From: JACDAE01 sp963744875
GTDB lineage: Bacteria > Chloroflexota > Ktedonobacteria > Ktedonobacterales > Ktedonobacteraceae
DNA: 64,000 bases
Assembly (NCBI GenBank): GCA_963744875.1
Contig: CAVUVQ010000002.1
Location: 62,001 to 126,000 of the forward strand
Direction of reading: 5' to 3'
The notes under the pieces are model-generated. The model worked only from the letters and a program-made list of their open reading frames with translations. It was not told the origin of the DNA and made no database searches. This document shows, one piece after another, positions 1 through 7,690 of this stretch (its first letter is position 1; the number at the start of each line of letters is the position of its first letter). The translations under genes and the position numbers were made by a program.

Positions 1-131
1 AAGCTTGTCAGCCCCAGTAGGACGCGCTTTGCCCATGCCCATCGACGGCGAAGAAGGAAATAGCCGAGTGCAAACAAGGCGCATACACATCCCAACACAG
101 CAAGAATCAGCACTAAATCGAAAATCGTCAT
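1..131 (-). CDS. Membrane protein, C-terminus outside window
   Basis: The frame opens with ATG at 131 on the minus strand and runs off the left edge (43 codons visible). The N-terminus, beginning MTIFDLVLILAVLG, is one hydrophobic segment of about 25 residues followed by a basic stretch (LLRRRWAWAKR), typical of an N-in or signal-anchor membrane segment. It starts 18 bases after the stop of the preceding membrane-protein gene, so it is probably the third gene of the PadR operon. The family cannot be named from this much sequence. Confidence 0.6.
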   Translation of the reverse strand, partial: MTIFDLVLILAVLGCVCALFALGYFLLRRRWAWAKRVLLGLTS

Positions 132-148
132 GGCTTAATATATCCTCA

Positions 149-1075
149 CTACTGTACTGATAGACGAAGTGCACGTGCGAGACTTACCCCACAGGCGATC
201 AGGGTAAGAAACGCAACACCCATGGAGATGAGCGAGAAGTTCAAATGCGTGCCCTCTATTTGCCCCTGCATGTAAAGTGCGTGGTTCACCGGGTTGAGGA
301 GCAATGTATGCAATACCAGAGTGGCAACATTGATGAAGAGCACCCCGCCTGCGCCTGCACATGCTCCCAGAACTGCTGCTGGTCGTTGTCCAAGGAAGCG
401 CCGTGCTCGGGTCGCCACAGTTCGTCCTGCCAGGAAGCTGATCAGGAGCAGAATGAAGAAGGCTGCGAAGAATATCAGGAAGGTGACGGGATGACGGACA
501 AGCAGTCCACCGAAGCCGCCCAGTGCGACCAGCAATGCAAGAACGACAAGGCCAATGCTAACGAGAAGCCCGTTTTGTACCAGAGCATACCCGATGATAG
601 CGCAAATACCAACTCCAGCCGCAAGCGCGGAAAGATAGATGCCATCGTAACTAAAGCGTAGGAGGGGCGATGCGCTATACGCTGCCTGGGTGAACTGGCT
701 TGTGTCCTCAAGCAGATAGAGATTGAGGCTTGCGACCAGTGAGACAACGAAGGCGAGAACCGTTGCGATGAGCGCAATCCACAGGCGCAACGGGAAATGC
801 TGAGTTTCAGTCATAATGCCAACCTTCTCCTTCAAACTATGCCATCGCTCCAACGGGACAGTGATTGTGAGATCAGATAGTACATGTAACCAGAGCACGA
901 CGAGACCTATCAGGCCGTGTTTTTGGAGCGTATCACGGCAACTATCTTGAAAAACCTGCAGCATACGTGATCCGTAGGCGTCTCGAAACGTTGCAGGGTA
1001 AGCGTGCAGAAAGAAGCCATAAAGCCATGCAGAGAAAGCAATTACTCTCCTCATGGGTTGCTTTGGGTGGGTCAT
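149..1075 (-). CDS. Multi-pass membrane protein linked to PadR
   Basis: A protein of 308 residues. The soluble N-terminal part (about 1-90) holds a motif HAYPATFRDAYGSRML, which resembles the short domain before bacterial permease-like proteins that travel with PadR regulators. After it come about six hydrophobic segments between residues 95 and 305. Its ATG at 1075 overlaps the TAA of the padR gene by one base (TAATG), so translation is probably coupled to the regulator. In PadR systems such a partner is often a transporter subunit or membrane stress protein. No ATPase gene is visible next to it, so its exact role is unknown. Confidence 0.7.
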   Translation of the reverse strand: MTHPKQPMRRVIAFSAWLYGFFLHAYPATFRDAYGSRMLQVFQDSCRDTLQKHGLIGLVVLWLHVLSDLTITVPLERWHSLKEKVGIMTETQHFPLRLWIALIATVLAFVVSLVASLNLYLLEDTSQFTQAAYSASPLLRFSYDGIYLSALAAGVGICAIIGYALVQNGLLVSIGLVVLALLVALGGFGGLLVRHPVTFLIFFAAFFILLLISFLAGRTVATRARRFLGQRPAAVLGACAGAGGVLFINVATLVLHTLLLNPVNHALYMQGQIEGTHLNFSLISMGVAFLTLIACGVSLARALRLSVQ

Positions 1076-1455
1076 TACATGCCTCCTTCAAGCGCACCCG
1101 GTTGGGGCAGTAGCTGCTTCGAGCGGGCCATGTGGACAAGCCCAGCCAGGCGTTGCGCCTCCGCTTTGGCGACGCGCAAGCCAAAAGGAGTCAGGCGATA
1201 ATAATGGCGTCTTTCATCATCAAGCTCAGGAACAGGTCGTGCATCCGATTCCGCAATCAGGCCATCGGCCAATAAGCGCCTGATGGAGCGATAGAGCGTT
1301 CCTGGCCCAAGTTTGACTTTGCCATCACTACTCTGCGCGGTCTCCTGCATGATGCCGTAACCATGGCGTTCCCTTTCGACAAGTGCCAGCAGAATGTGAA
1401 AGGCGGCAGGCGAAAGTGGCAGCAATATTTCGGGATTACCCACATCCTGCGTCAT
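1075..1455 (-). CDS. PadR family transcriptional regulator
   Basis: Winged-helix PadR repressor of 126 residues from the ATG at 1455 (MTQDVGNPEILLPLS), preceded by a GGGGAG ribosome site. A longer open frame to 1638 exists, but it would place the coding sequence across the promoter and operator. The core is the PadR signature: FHILLALVERERHGYGIMQE, then LGPGTLYRSIRRLLADGLI, then RRHYYRLTPFG, where the wing ends. A short C-terminal helix follows for dimerisation. It heads an operon with two membrane-protein genes. The inverted repeat overlapping its -10 box suggests that it represses itself. Confidence 0.9.
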   Translation of the reverse strand: MTQDVGNPEILLPLSPAAFHILLALVERERHGYGIMQETAQSSDGKVKLGPGTLYRSIRRLLADGLIAESDARPVPELDDERRHYYRLTPFGLRVAKAEAQRLAGLVHMARSKQLLPQPGALEGGM

Positions 1456-1476
1456 AGAAACTCTCCCCTTATTTTT

Positions 1477-1554
1477 ACTATATCCATACCACATATAATC
1501 ACTACGGATATATGCGTTACGGATATAGTAAGGCAGAAAGGGAATGTTTGTCAA
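1477..1554 (-). promoter_or_regulatory. padR promoter with candidate PadR operator
   Basis: Reading the minus strand, TTGACA (1554-1549), an 18-base spacer and TACTAT (1530-1525) form a promoter for padR. The -10 lies inside one arm (1521-1530) of a perfect 10-base inverted repeat, TACTATATCC at 1477-1486 with GGATATAGTA at 1521-1530. Two copies of ACGGATATA (1504-1512, 1519-1527) lie between or on the arms. This arrangement fits autorepression by PadR; binding itself is inferred. Confidence 0.6.
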
Positions 1555-1761
1555 GAGGGAGATGGGATGAATGTCGCTTTGTATCACTCTATCATGCTTT
1601 TTTGCATTGACATTTTTTAAATCTTTTTGGTCGGTCATACGTGAACAATATAGAAGGTTAACAAATTGGTGCAGAAGGGTTGCCGGGCTGGTAAGAGAGA
1701 AGGCAAGCCTGGTACCAATCTAGAAGTCATAGAATAGTTTGATGCAAAAGGAGTTAAGATC

Positions 1762-1929
1762 ATGGTAGGTCTTCTTTGGACAGTTGCGGTTATTCTCTTC
1801 GTATTGTGGTTGCTTGGTTTCCTCGTATTCCATGTCGCCGGTGGTCTAATTCATCTTGTCCTGGTCATCGCTATCATTGTTGTTGTCTGGAACCTGATCA
1901 TGGGCAGTCGTAGCAGGCGTACACTGTAA
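1762..1929 (+). CDS. DUF5670 (lmo0937-type) small membrane protein
   Basis: A 55-residue protein with a strong AAGGAG site at 1747-1752. It has two hydrophobic segments (about 3-24 and 29-46) separated by HVAGG, and a basic tail MGSRSRRTL. This spacing, with the central HVAGGLIHLVLVIAII, is that of the DUF5670/lmo0937 family: tiny proteins of unknown function, common in soil and stress-tolerant bacteria and often thought to be stress-induced membrane components. It is monocistronic and followed by a clear terminator. Confidence 0.8.
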   Translation: MVGLLWTVAVILFVLWLLGFLVFHVAGGLIHLVLVIAIIVVVWNLIMGSRSRRTL

Positions 1930-1974
1930 GCTGAATATATAGAAACATTTTTAATGTGTTATTGGATTGTTTAA

Positions 1975-2037
1975 GGCAGGAATTTGTTACTGGTCATTTT
2001 AGACTATTGTCAGTAATGGGTTCCTGCCAATTTTTTA
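1975..2037 (+). terminator. Rho-independent terminator after DUF5670 gene
   Basis: Arms GGCAGGAA (1975-1982) and TTCCTGCC (2021-2028) enclose a second stem, TTACTG (1987-1992) with CAGTAA (2011-2016). The T-rich run TTTTTTATTT follows. Confidence 0.75.
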
Positions 2038-2100
2038 TTTCGGATCGTTTGATGAAGGTGAGTTATTAGATATAAAGATAATGGAAAGCTCATCACAAAT

Positions 2101-2129
2101 TTGACGCCGCCATTTCCAGGTGTTACACT
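2101..2129 (+). promoter_or_regulatory. Sigma-70-type promoter of guaB
   Basis: TTGACG at 2101-2106, a 17-base spacer and TACACT at 2124-2129. The start codon at 2290 leaves a leader of about 155 bases. I see no purine riboswitch core in that leader. Confidence 0.55.
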
Positions 2130-2200
2130 ATCATGAATATTCAAACGCTTAGTATTGTAGATATTACAAAGTAAGATTCATTTATCCATTCCCAATGGTG

Positions 2201-2240
2201 TAGGGGTGCCGTTTACAAACCCGCCTCGTTTACAAACCCG
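2201..2240. repeat. GTAGGGG-type element with doubled GTTTACAAACCCG
   Basis: A GTAGGGGTGCC end is followed by two direct copies of GTTTACAAACCCG (2211-2223 and 2228-2240). It lies in the guaB leader and looks like a partial member of the dispersed palindrome family seen elsewhere in the window. Confidence 0.5.
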
Positions 2241-2289
2241 GTGCGAGAACACGTGCTGGGCCTTTTTTTATAAGGAGGATACCACAATC

Positions 2290-3792
2290 ATGTCTGTGGC
2301 GCACAACCCAGGCGCTTTTGATGAAAAGTTTGCCAAAGAAGGGCTCACCTTTGACGATGTACTGATAGTTCCTGCTGCCTCTTCCGTATTGCCTCGTGAA
2401 GTCTCCACTCAGACCCGTTTCACACGTTCCATCACGCTCAATGTGCCTATTGTGAGTGCCGCTATGGATACCGTGACCGAGGCTCGACTGGCGATAGCCC
2501 TGGCGCGTGAAGGTGGTATCGGTGTTGTTCATAGCAATTTATCAATTGAAGATCAGGCTCAGGAGGTCGATAAGGTCAAGCGCTCTGAGTCGGGCATGAT
2601 CACTGATCCGATCACTATGGGGTCGGATGCTTCCTTACAAGACGCGCTCAGTGCCATGGAGCGTTTCCACATTTCTGGCATCCCTATTACCGAGAATGGC
2701 AAGCTGGTCGGTATCCTGACGAACCGCGATATCCGCTTCGAGACTGACTTCGAGCGTCCCATCTCCGAACTGATGACACGCGACCGTCTGATCACTGTTC
2801 CAGTCGGCACAACATTGGAGCAGGCCCGCGATAGCCTCCATCGCTACAAGATCGAGAAGTTGCCAGTGGTAGACGAGCATGGCATGCTGAGAGGCCTGAT
2901 CACGATGAAGGATATTCAGAAGAAGATACTCTATCCGCATGCCGCCAAAGACGAGTATGGTCGCCTGCGCGTGGCGGCTGCAATTGGGGTTGGCCCTGAC
3001 TATATGGAGCGTTGTGCTGCACTCGTTGAGGAAGGTGTTGATGTACTGGTCGTCGACACTTCCCATGCTCATTCGCATATGGTCATTGAGGCGGTGGCAA
3101 ATATTCATGATCATTTTGGCAAAGAGACTCAACTCGTCGCGGGCAACGTTGTTACTGCCGAGGCAACCGAGGAACTGATTCAGGCAGGGGCCGACGCGGT
3201 CAAGGTAGGTATCGGCGCAGGAACCATCTGCACGACGCGTATTATCGCCGGTATTGGTTTGCCTCAGATCACTGCCATCTATGATTGTGCTCGCGTTGCA
3301 CGGCGCTACGACGTTCCCATTATTGGCGATGGAGGCATTCAGTATTCGGGCGATATCGCCAAAGCCATTGCCGCTGGTGCCGACACCGTTATGCTCGGTA
3401 GTCTACTTGCGGGTGTTGATGAGAGTCCCGGCGAACTCACCATCTCGCATGGGGAGCGCTTCAAAGACTATCGTGGCATGGGATCGATTGGAGCCATGAA
3501 GCAGCGTCGTTATAGCAAACATCGCTACTTCCAGGGTGATATCGATGAGACCCATCTGATTGCGGAAGGGATCGAGGCTCGTGTTCCCTATAAGGGCATG
3601 CTTGGTCCTCTGGTCTTCCAGCTTGTGGGAGGTTTGCAGCAAGCTATGGGTTATGCGGGTGCAGCCACTATTAAGGATATGCAGGAGAAGACGCAATTTG
3701 TGCGTATTACGGGTGCAGGTTTGCGTGAAAGTCATCCGCACGACGTGACTATTACTAAAGAAGCTCCGAATTATGGAACTAAAAATCGATAA
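2290..3792 (+). CDS. guaB: Inosine-5'-monophosphate dehydrogenase
   Basis: Converts IMP to XMP with NAD+, the committed step of guanine nucleotide synthesis, in the cytoplasm. The protein has 500 residues, the usual bacterial length. The ATG at 2290 was chosen because AAGGAGG lies just upstream (2272-2279); an upstream open extension would begin in a repeat. The TIM barrel starts at LTFDDVLIVPA and is interrupted by two CBS domains (about residues 95-210, with GIPITENGKLVGILTNRDI and KLPVVDEHGMLRGLITMKDI). The catalytic loop GAGTICTTR has Cys314. The flap region YRGMGSIGAMKQRRYSKHRY and the EGIEARVPYKG segment are both present. The gene is intact and monocistronic, ending at a long hairpin. 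Confidence 0.97.
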   Translation: MSVAHNPGAFDEKFAKEGLTFDDVLIVPAASSVLPREVSTQTRFTRSITLNVPIVSAAMDTVTEARLAIALAREGGIGVVHSNLSIEDQAQEVDKVKRSESGMITDPITMGSDASLQDALSAMERFHISGIPITENGKLVGILTNRDIRFETDFERPISELMTRDRLITVPVGTTLEQARDSLHRYKIEKLPVVDEHGMLRGLITMKDIQKKILYPHAAKDEYGRLRVAAAIGVGPDYMERCAALVEEGVDVLVVDTSHAHSHMVIEAVANIHDHFGKETQLVAGNVVTAEATEELIQAGADAVKVGIGAGTICTTRIIAGIGLPQITAIYDCARVARRYDVPIIGDGGIQYSGDIAKAIAAGADTVMLGSLLAGVDESPGELTISHGERFKDYRGMGSIGAMKQRRYSKHRYFQGDIDETHLIAEGIEARVPYKGMLGPLVFQLVGGLQQAMGYAGAATIKDMQEKTQFVRITGAGLRESHPHDVTITKEAPNYGTKNR

Positions 3793-3797
3793 TTAGG

Positions 3798-3884
3798 AAC
3801 GCGGGATTATAAATGGCACCCGTATACCATATGCTCACGGAATGGGATCTAATGGTGTACGGGTGCCATTTATAGTCCCGTGTT
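3798..3884. repeat. Long hairpin between guaB and amidase
   Basis: Two 33-base arms (3798-3830 and 3852-3884) are inverse complements with three mismatches. Each mismatch would be a G-U pair in RNA on one strand. The core GGGTGCCATTTATA resembles other dispersed elements in the window. It separates two convergent genes and may act as a bidirectional terminator. Confidence 0.7.
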
Positions 3885-3906
3885 CTTGCCAATAAATAAA
3901 GTTTCT

Positions 3907-4422
3907 CTATGCCAGAAATGTGAACAGTTCATCCCAGGGATAAGGGCCGGGACAGAAGCTGCGATGTACAGGGTCCATCGAATAGTGACCTGTGATGCCG
4001 CCATGGGCATCTGCCTGATGTCTGGGAATGTTGTAGCGGGCACAGATTTGCTTGACCAGAGCAAAGCTTGCCTGCTTCTGAATATCGGTCAGTTCATCAG
4101 AATTATCGCGCGACGGTTTTACGTGTTCAATGGAGATCGTGACGAGATTAGGGTTCAAATTGCGCGACCACCAGGGATCGTGCCCCTTAGTCACCCCCCC
4201 GTTACCCCAGGCAGCATCCTCTTCATCCACACAACATACGAGAGTGCCGTCACGCCCGATGATGTAGTGCGTTGCCACATCGGCCTGTTGGAAGTAGTAT
4301 CCCACCTCCTGGGCACTGCTGAAGCCAGCGGTGCCGTGAATGATGATCCAGGCGGGTGTGTGACCGAAGCGACCGGGGAAATAGTTATTTGAAGGTATCC
4401 AGAGCGCATTACGTTCATGCAT
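3907..4422 (-). CDS. N-acetylmuramoyl-L-alanine amidase (Amidase_2)
   Basis: Zinc amidase that cleaves the bond between MurNAc and L-alanine in peptidoglycan. The protein has 171 residues and is essentially a bare catalytic domain. The first zinc histidine is in AWIIIHGTAG (about residue 29), the substrate-side segment ATHYIIGRDGTLVCCVDEED follows, and the last ligands are in GHYSMDPVHRSFCPGPY. The region LVTISIEH is the conserved central strand. There is no signal peptide, so it may act in recycling or lysis, be exported another way, or be a phage-endolysin-like acquisition; no phage genes are nearby. Confidence 0.88.
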   Translation of the reverse strand: MHERNALWIPSNNYFPGRFGHTPAWIIIHGTAGFSSAQEVGYYFQQADVATHYIIGRDGTLVCCVDEEDAAWGNGGVTKGHDPWWSRNLNPNLVTISIEHVKPSRDNSDELTDIQKQASFALVKQICARYNIPRHQADAHGGITGHYSMDPVHRSFCPGPYPWDELFTFLA

Positions 4423-4639
4423 AAAATGTGAGATCCTTTTTGTCTACGCAGAAATAAGAAGAAGCTAACGTTCATCTTAAAAGGGAAGGAAAAGGGCAAA
4501 ACTTTTATTGCTTCATTATATTCCATTAGCCATCATGTCCTATACCATTGCGTCTAAGGAATGGATAGGTTAGAATGGGTGAGGTCGGACTCATACAAAT
4601 TAGTATTTTAGACCGGTATCCTTCAACGGGGAGGAAGAA

Positions 4640-5005
4640 ATGGTTGATCTCAAACAGACGTTAAGCCGTTTTCTCTCAATTCCAGGCGTACGTCAAGCTA
4701 TCCTCGTCGGCAGGGATGGCCTTATGATCGAAGGTTTAACACGTGACGGCAAAGAAGATATGGAGGCGGTGGGTGCTATTACGACCACTGGCTTAAGCAC
4801 AGCGGAAGCACTGGGTCAGGAGATTGCGCGTGGCAGTGTCGTTGGGGTCCTTATGGAATATGAGCACGGCCTGGTGAGCGTTGATCCTTTGGGGGAATTT
4901 GCCTTGATGGTAACCCTTTTTGACAATGCCTCAAACATTGGACGTGTACGCCATCTGGTGAAGGCGAGCCGCAATGAGATTCTTGAGGCTCTTGATATCG
5001 CGTAG
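4640..5005 (+). CDS. Roadblock/LC7 domain protein (first)
   Basis: A 121-residue Roadblock/LC7 fold protein beginning MVDLKQTLSRFLSIPGV, with GGGAGG upstream. The family pattern is visible: an N-terminal helix, the strand VRQAILVGRDGLMIEGL, the central helix region after AVGAITTTGLSTAEALGQE, and strands RGSVVGVLMEYEHGLVSVDPLGEFALMVTLFD in shorter blocks. Bacterial Roadblock proteins of the MglB type act on Ras-like MglA GTPases as activating partners. It is the first gene of a three-gene operon with a second Roadblock protein and an MglA-like GTPase. Confidence 0.88.
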   Translation: MVDLKQTLSRFLSIPGVRQAILVGRDGLMIEGLTRDGKEDMEAVGAITTTGLSTAEALGQEIARGSVVGVLMEYEHGLVSVDPLGEFALMVTLFDNASNIGRVRHLVKASRNEILEALDIA

Positions 5006-5064
5006 CGCAACACAATAATAAACGAAATCTTACGTCAGGCGTGTACACGGAGGGCGGCGCGTCC

Positions 5065-5559
5065 ATGGAACAATTGACTAATCTTGTCATCTCAGATCGT
5101 GAACTTACTTCTATCTCGACAGTCCTTGTAAAACTTATGAATGATACCAATGCCACTTCTACTATGCTTATCGATAAAAGTGGACAGGTGGTGGCTGTAC
5201 AGGGTGTGAGTACACGACGGAATGCGACGACTCTGGGTGCTCTACTTGCTGGTGTCTTCTCATCTTCACGCGAAGTTGCGAGGCTGCTTGACGAGAAAGA
5301 CTTCCGCAATATTTTTCAGCAGGGTGTGCAAGAAAACATTTACACATCCATGGTCGAGGAGCAATGGCTGCTTGTCATCATTTTTGATAAGTTAACGCAT
5401 ATTGGTCTGGTTAAAGTGCTTTCAAAAAAGGCTTCAGATGAGCTTTACCGCGTTCTGGAGCGTGTTCGTACCGATACTACCCGCACGAAATCCTCCGTGC
5501 TCAATCTGCAATTTCGCTCTTCTGTTGAGGATACCATTGATCTGCTCTTCCGCGATTAG
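5065..5559 (+). CDS. Roadblock/LC7 domain protein (second)
   Basis: A protein of about 164 residues. The ATG at 5065 is preferred because GGAGG lies at 5049-5053; an in-frame GTG at 5041 would add eight residues. The Roadblock core is TSTMLIDKSGQVVAVQGV, then a helix with TTLGALLAGVFSSSREVARLL, then YTSMVEEQWLLVIIFD and LTHIGLVKVLSKKA. A C-terminal extension of about 40 residues (from YRVLERV) is longer than in the first Roadblock protein. It is 14 bases from the MglA-like gene, so the two are probably co-translated. It likely forms a homo- or heterodimer that controls the GTPase. Confidence 0.85.
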   Translation: MEQLTNLVISDRELTSISTVLVKLMNDTNATSTMLIDKSGQVVAVQGVSTRRNATTLGALLAGVFSSSREVARLLDEKDFRNIFQQGVQENIYTSMVEEQWLLVIIFDKLTHIGLVKVLSKKASDELYRVLERVRTDTTRTKSSVLNLQFRSSVEDTIDLLFRD

Positions 5560-5573
5560 AGGAACAGGCACTT

Positions 5574-6149
5574 ATGGCGCTGATCAATATTGCATCGCAC
5601 GAGATCCATTGTAAGATCGTCTACTACGGTATTGGCTATTGTGGCAAGACAACGAACCTGCAACATGTGTTCAAGAGCATCAACCCCAACGCTCGGGGCG
5701 AGATGCTCTCGATTGCTACTGAGACCGAACGTACGCTCTTCTTTGATTTCCTGCCCCTGGACCTGGGCACTGTCCATGGCTTTCGTACCCGTTTTCACCT
5801 TTACACGGTGCCGGGTCAAATTCTTTATGAGCGTACCCGCCTTGCCGTGCTCAATGGCGCAGATGGCATCGTTTTTGTTGTCGATTCGCAGGCGGATAAG
5901 TTTGAAGAGAACGTACAGAGCATCTCTGAACTGGAGATGAACATGCGGCGCATCGGCAAAGATATGCGCACCTTCCCGATGGTGATGCAATGGAACAAGC
6001 GCGACATGCCTAATGCTCTCCCTGTTCCCGTGCTTGAACGCTATCTCAACCGCCGTCGTGCTCCCAGCTATGAAGCAATCGCCGCTGATGGGCGAGGCGT
6101 CTTTGCAACGTTGCGGTCCATCAGCAAAAATGTGATGGCACAACTCTAA
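5574..6149 (+). CDS. MglA-like Ras-family small GTPase
   Basis: A small GTPase of 191 residues. The P-loop is YYGIGYCGKTTN (Lys25), the switch II segment is VPGQ (in place of the Ras DxxG, as in MglA), and the base-specificity motif is NKRD in VMQWNKRDMPN. The stretch between G1 and G3 (RTLFFDFLPLDLGTVHGFR) is typical of the MglA group. In Myxococcus and Thermus, MglA sets cell polarity with MglB Roadblock proteins. In Chloroflexota such modules are numerous and their roles mostly unknown. Its two upstream neighbours are the expected partners. Confidence 0.92.
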   Translation: MALINIASHEIHCKIVYYGIGYCGKTTNLQHVFKSINPNARGEMLSIATETERTLFFDFLPLDLGTVHGFRTRFHLYTVPGQILYERTRLAVLNGADGIVFVVDSQADKFEENVQSISELEMNMRRIGKDMRTFPMVMQWNKRDMPNALPVPVLERYLNRRRAPSYEAIAADGRGVFATLRSISKNVMAQL

Positions 6150-6151
6150 CA

Positions 6152-6358
6152 ATGCGCATTTTTGGCCTCGATTTTACCAGTGCTCCTGGTAGCCGTAAAC
6201 CCATTACTTGTGCTCGTTGTGAACTATACGATAACATACTTATTGTGCAGACCTGCCAGTTATTCTCAACCTTCAAAGACTTTGAGCATTTCCTGTGGCA
6301 GGATGGTCCCTGGATAGCAGCCTCATGCCATTTTTTAGATGAGGGTGGCGTTCGTTGA
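6152..6358 (+). pseudogene. Truncated DUF429 family gene
   Basis: The frame starts two bases after the mglA-like stop and encodes 68 residues. Its beginning, MRIFGLDFTSAPGSRKPITC, is the nuclease-like N-terminal motif of DUF429 proteins, and it continues with a conserved DGPWIA stretch. After that the family would read a FDFPFG-type motif and about 180 more residues. Here the sequence changes to SCHFLDEGGVR and stops. The rest of the gene is absent downstream, where a gene on the other strand begins to overlap it. I therefore treat it as a remnant of an operon member lost by deletion. Confidence 0.65.
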
Positions 6359-6592
6359 CTCAGGTGTTATCTCAGTTTCATTCTTGAATAAATTTACAAA
6401 TCTCACAACTGACGCAAGTACCATTGCTGCGGTTGTAAATTTAGGAAGGTTTTGTATAAACCGATTTTTACCTGCACTTTTGGCCTTATTTTTATAAAAG
6501 AATGAATTTACAAATCTCACAATAGCCACGAATACACTTGCAGCGGCTGCCGCCTTGGTAAGGTTATCTAGAAAGCGATTTTTGCTTGCCAT
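6335..6592 (-). CDS. Small protein with internal duplication
   Basis: An 85-residue protein of unknown function. The ATG at 6592 follows an AAGGAGAGG site, which supports expression. It is two copies of one unit of about 29 residues: KNRFLDNLTKAAAAASVFVA then IVRFVNSFF, and KNRFIQNLPKFTTAAMVLAS then VVRFVNLF. Both units are hydrophobic to amphipathic with a basic start, so membrane association is likely. The DNA also shows the duplication: AATTTACAAATCTCACAA occurs in both halves about 120 bases apart. The acidic tail (NETEITPESTN) is not duplicated. I do not recognise a family. Confidence 0.6.
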   Translation of the reverse strand: MASKNRFLDNLTKAAAAASVFVAIVRFVNSFFYKNKAKSAGKNRFIQNLPKFTTAAMVLASVVRFVNLFKNETEITPESTNATLI

Positions 6593-6750
6593 AATTGATG
6601 TGCCTCTCCTTATCTCGTTTACCTTTTCAGGGTATTTACAACTTTATGCTGTTCTTAAATATAGTTACGACTGAGAAGGGAAGAAGTTATGGGGAATAAA
6701 TATACAGGATGAGCCGAATTGAGCGGTACGTGCTCAATTCAGCTTTGGAT

Positions 6751-7575
6751 CTAGGCCAGGGAGGCCTGTCTCTTTTCTTCATACAGGAAATGTGCCAGAG
6801 TAGCCTGTGCCTCCACTTGTGCGGCTGCATCCTGAAAGAGACCGAGATCTTTGAAGGGTATCCAACTCAGCGCTCCTTGAGAAAAGTGTTCAGGGTCGCA
6901 AGCGATTACCTTTCCATAGCTTTGATAAATTGGAGCAGAAAACAGCGTTTGCGTGAGCATATCAATCACCTTTGTTGGATCATTGCCGCTTTTCTTTGCC
7001 ATTGTTAAAGCCTCTTGCATCGCCCTGGTGGCAGCAGAACCCAGGAAGTTACCACAGAGCTTCACGATAAGTGCCGCACCAATCTCTTCACCGAAATCAA
7101 AGATGCCCTGGCCCACAGCCTCAAGGAGTGGACGAACGCGTGCTTTTGCTTCAATGGGGCCAGCTGTACAGATCCATAGCAGTTGTGCAGCAGCGGCTTC
7201 GGGCCTACCAAAGACGGGCGCTTCAACGTAAAAACTGCCGTGCTGCGCATGCAGGGTGGCCAGTTTCCGCGCGATTGCAGGCGAAACCGTACTCATTGAG
7301 AGGTGAATGCCGCCTGCTCCCAGGCGCGTTAAAAAACCTTCGCTCATCACCACATCTTCCAGTGCATTGTCGTTCGACACCACCGTTACGATAATGCCGC
7401 CAGGAGTCAGTGCATCAGCAGGATGAGAGGCGATCTTAGCTCCAAGAGCCTTGAACGGTTCAGCTTTGCTGGCCGTGCGATTATAGATCCTGAGGGGGTA
7501 ACCAGCTTTCAGCAAATTGTGTGCGATAGGCTGACCCAAAGCGCCAAGCCCAATAAATCCAATGGTTTCGTTCAT
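6751..7575 (-). CDS. NAD(P)-binding beta-hydroxyacid dehydrogenase
   Basis: A cytoplasmic oxidoreductase of 274 residues in the 3-hydroxyisobutyrate dehydrogenase / 6-phosphogluconate-like superfamily. The Rossmann motif GFIGLGALGQPIAHNLLKAG is at residues 5-24, followed by YNRTASKAE, which suggests NADP(H) preference (Arg after the second strand). The substrate strand is GIHLSMSTVSP, and the catalytic lysine lies in VKLCGNFL (KxxxN pattern). The helical C-terminal domain is present. The substrate cannot be told; imine reductases share this architecture. It lies downstream of a MerR regulator and shares a palindromic operator with it. Confidence 0.85.
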   Translation of the reverse strand: MNETIGFIGLGALGQPIAHNLLKAGYPLRIYNRTASKAEPFKALGAKIASHPADALTPGGIIVTVVSNDNALEDVVMSEGFLTRLGAGGIHLSMSTVSPAIARKLATLHAQHGSFYVEAPVFGRPEAAAAQLLWICTAGPIEAKARVRPLLEAVGQGIFDFGEEIGAALIVKLCGNFLGSAATRAMQEALTMAKKSGNDPTKVIDMLTQTLFSAPIYQSYGKVIACDPEHFSQGALSWIPFKDLGLFQDAAAQVEAQATLAHFLYEEKRQASLA

Positions 7576-7657
7576 CTGTATCCTTCTTTCTAGTCAGGTC
7601 CTTCATGGTGCAATCTATGGATTGCCTTCACTGAAAAGTATCGGCCAAAACTGATGT

Positions 7658-7671
7658 TGACGTTAACGTCA
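7658..7671. promoter_or_regulatory. MerR operator copy upstream of the dehydrogenase
   Basis: A perfect 14-base palindrome, TGACGTTAACGTCA, lies in the 115-base gap upstream of the dehydrogenase. On the minus strand, the 17 bases AAATATGACGTTAACGT are identical to the plus-strand sequence of the element in front of the merR gene. Confidence 0.75.
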
Positions 7672-7690
7672 TATTTAAGGTAAAAAAATA

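Noticed and set aside
2130..2289. Riboswitch in the guaB leader
   Set aside because: I looked for a purine-riboswitch-like core and saw only the repeated GTTTACAAACCCG element.
4191..4526. A 111-codon open frame on the minus strand
   Set aside because: It is an out-of-frame reading of the amidase gene and its upstream region.
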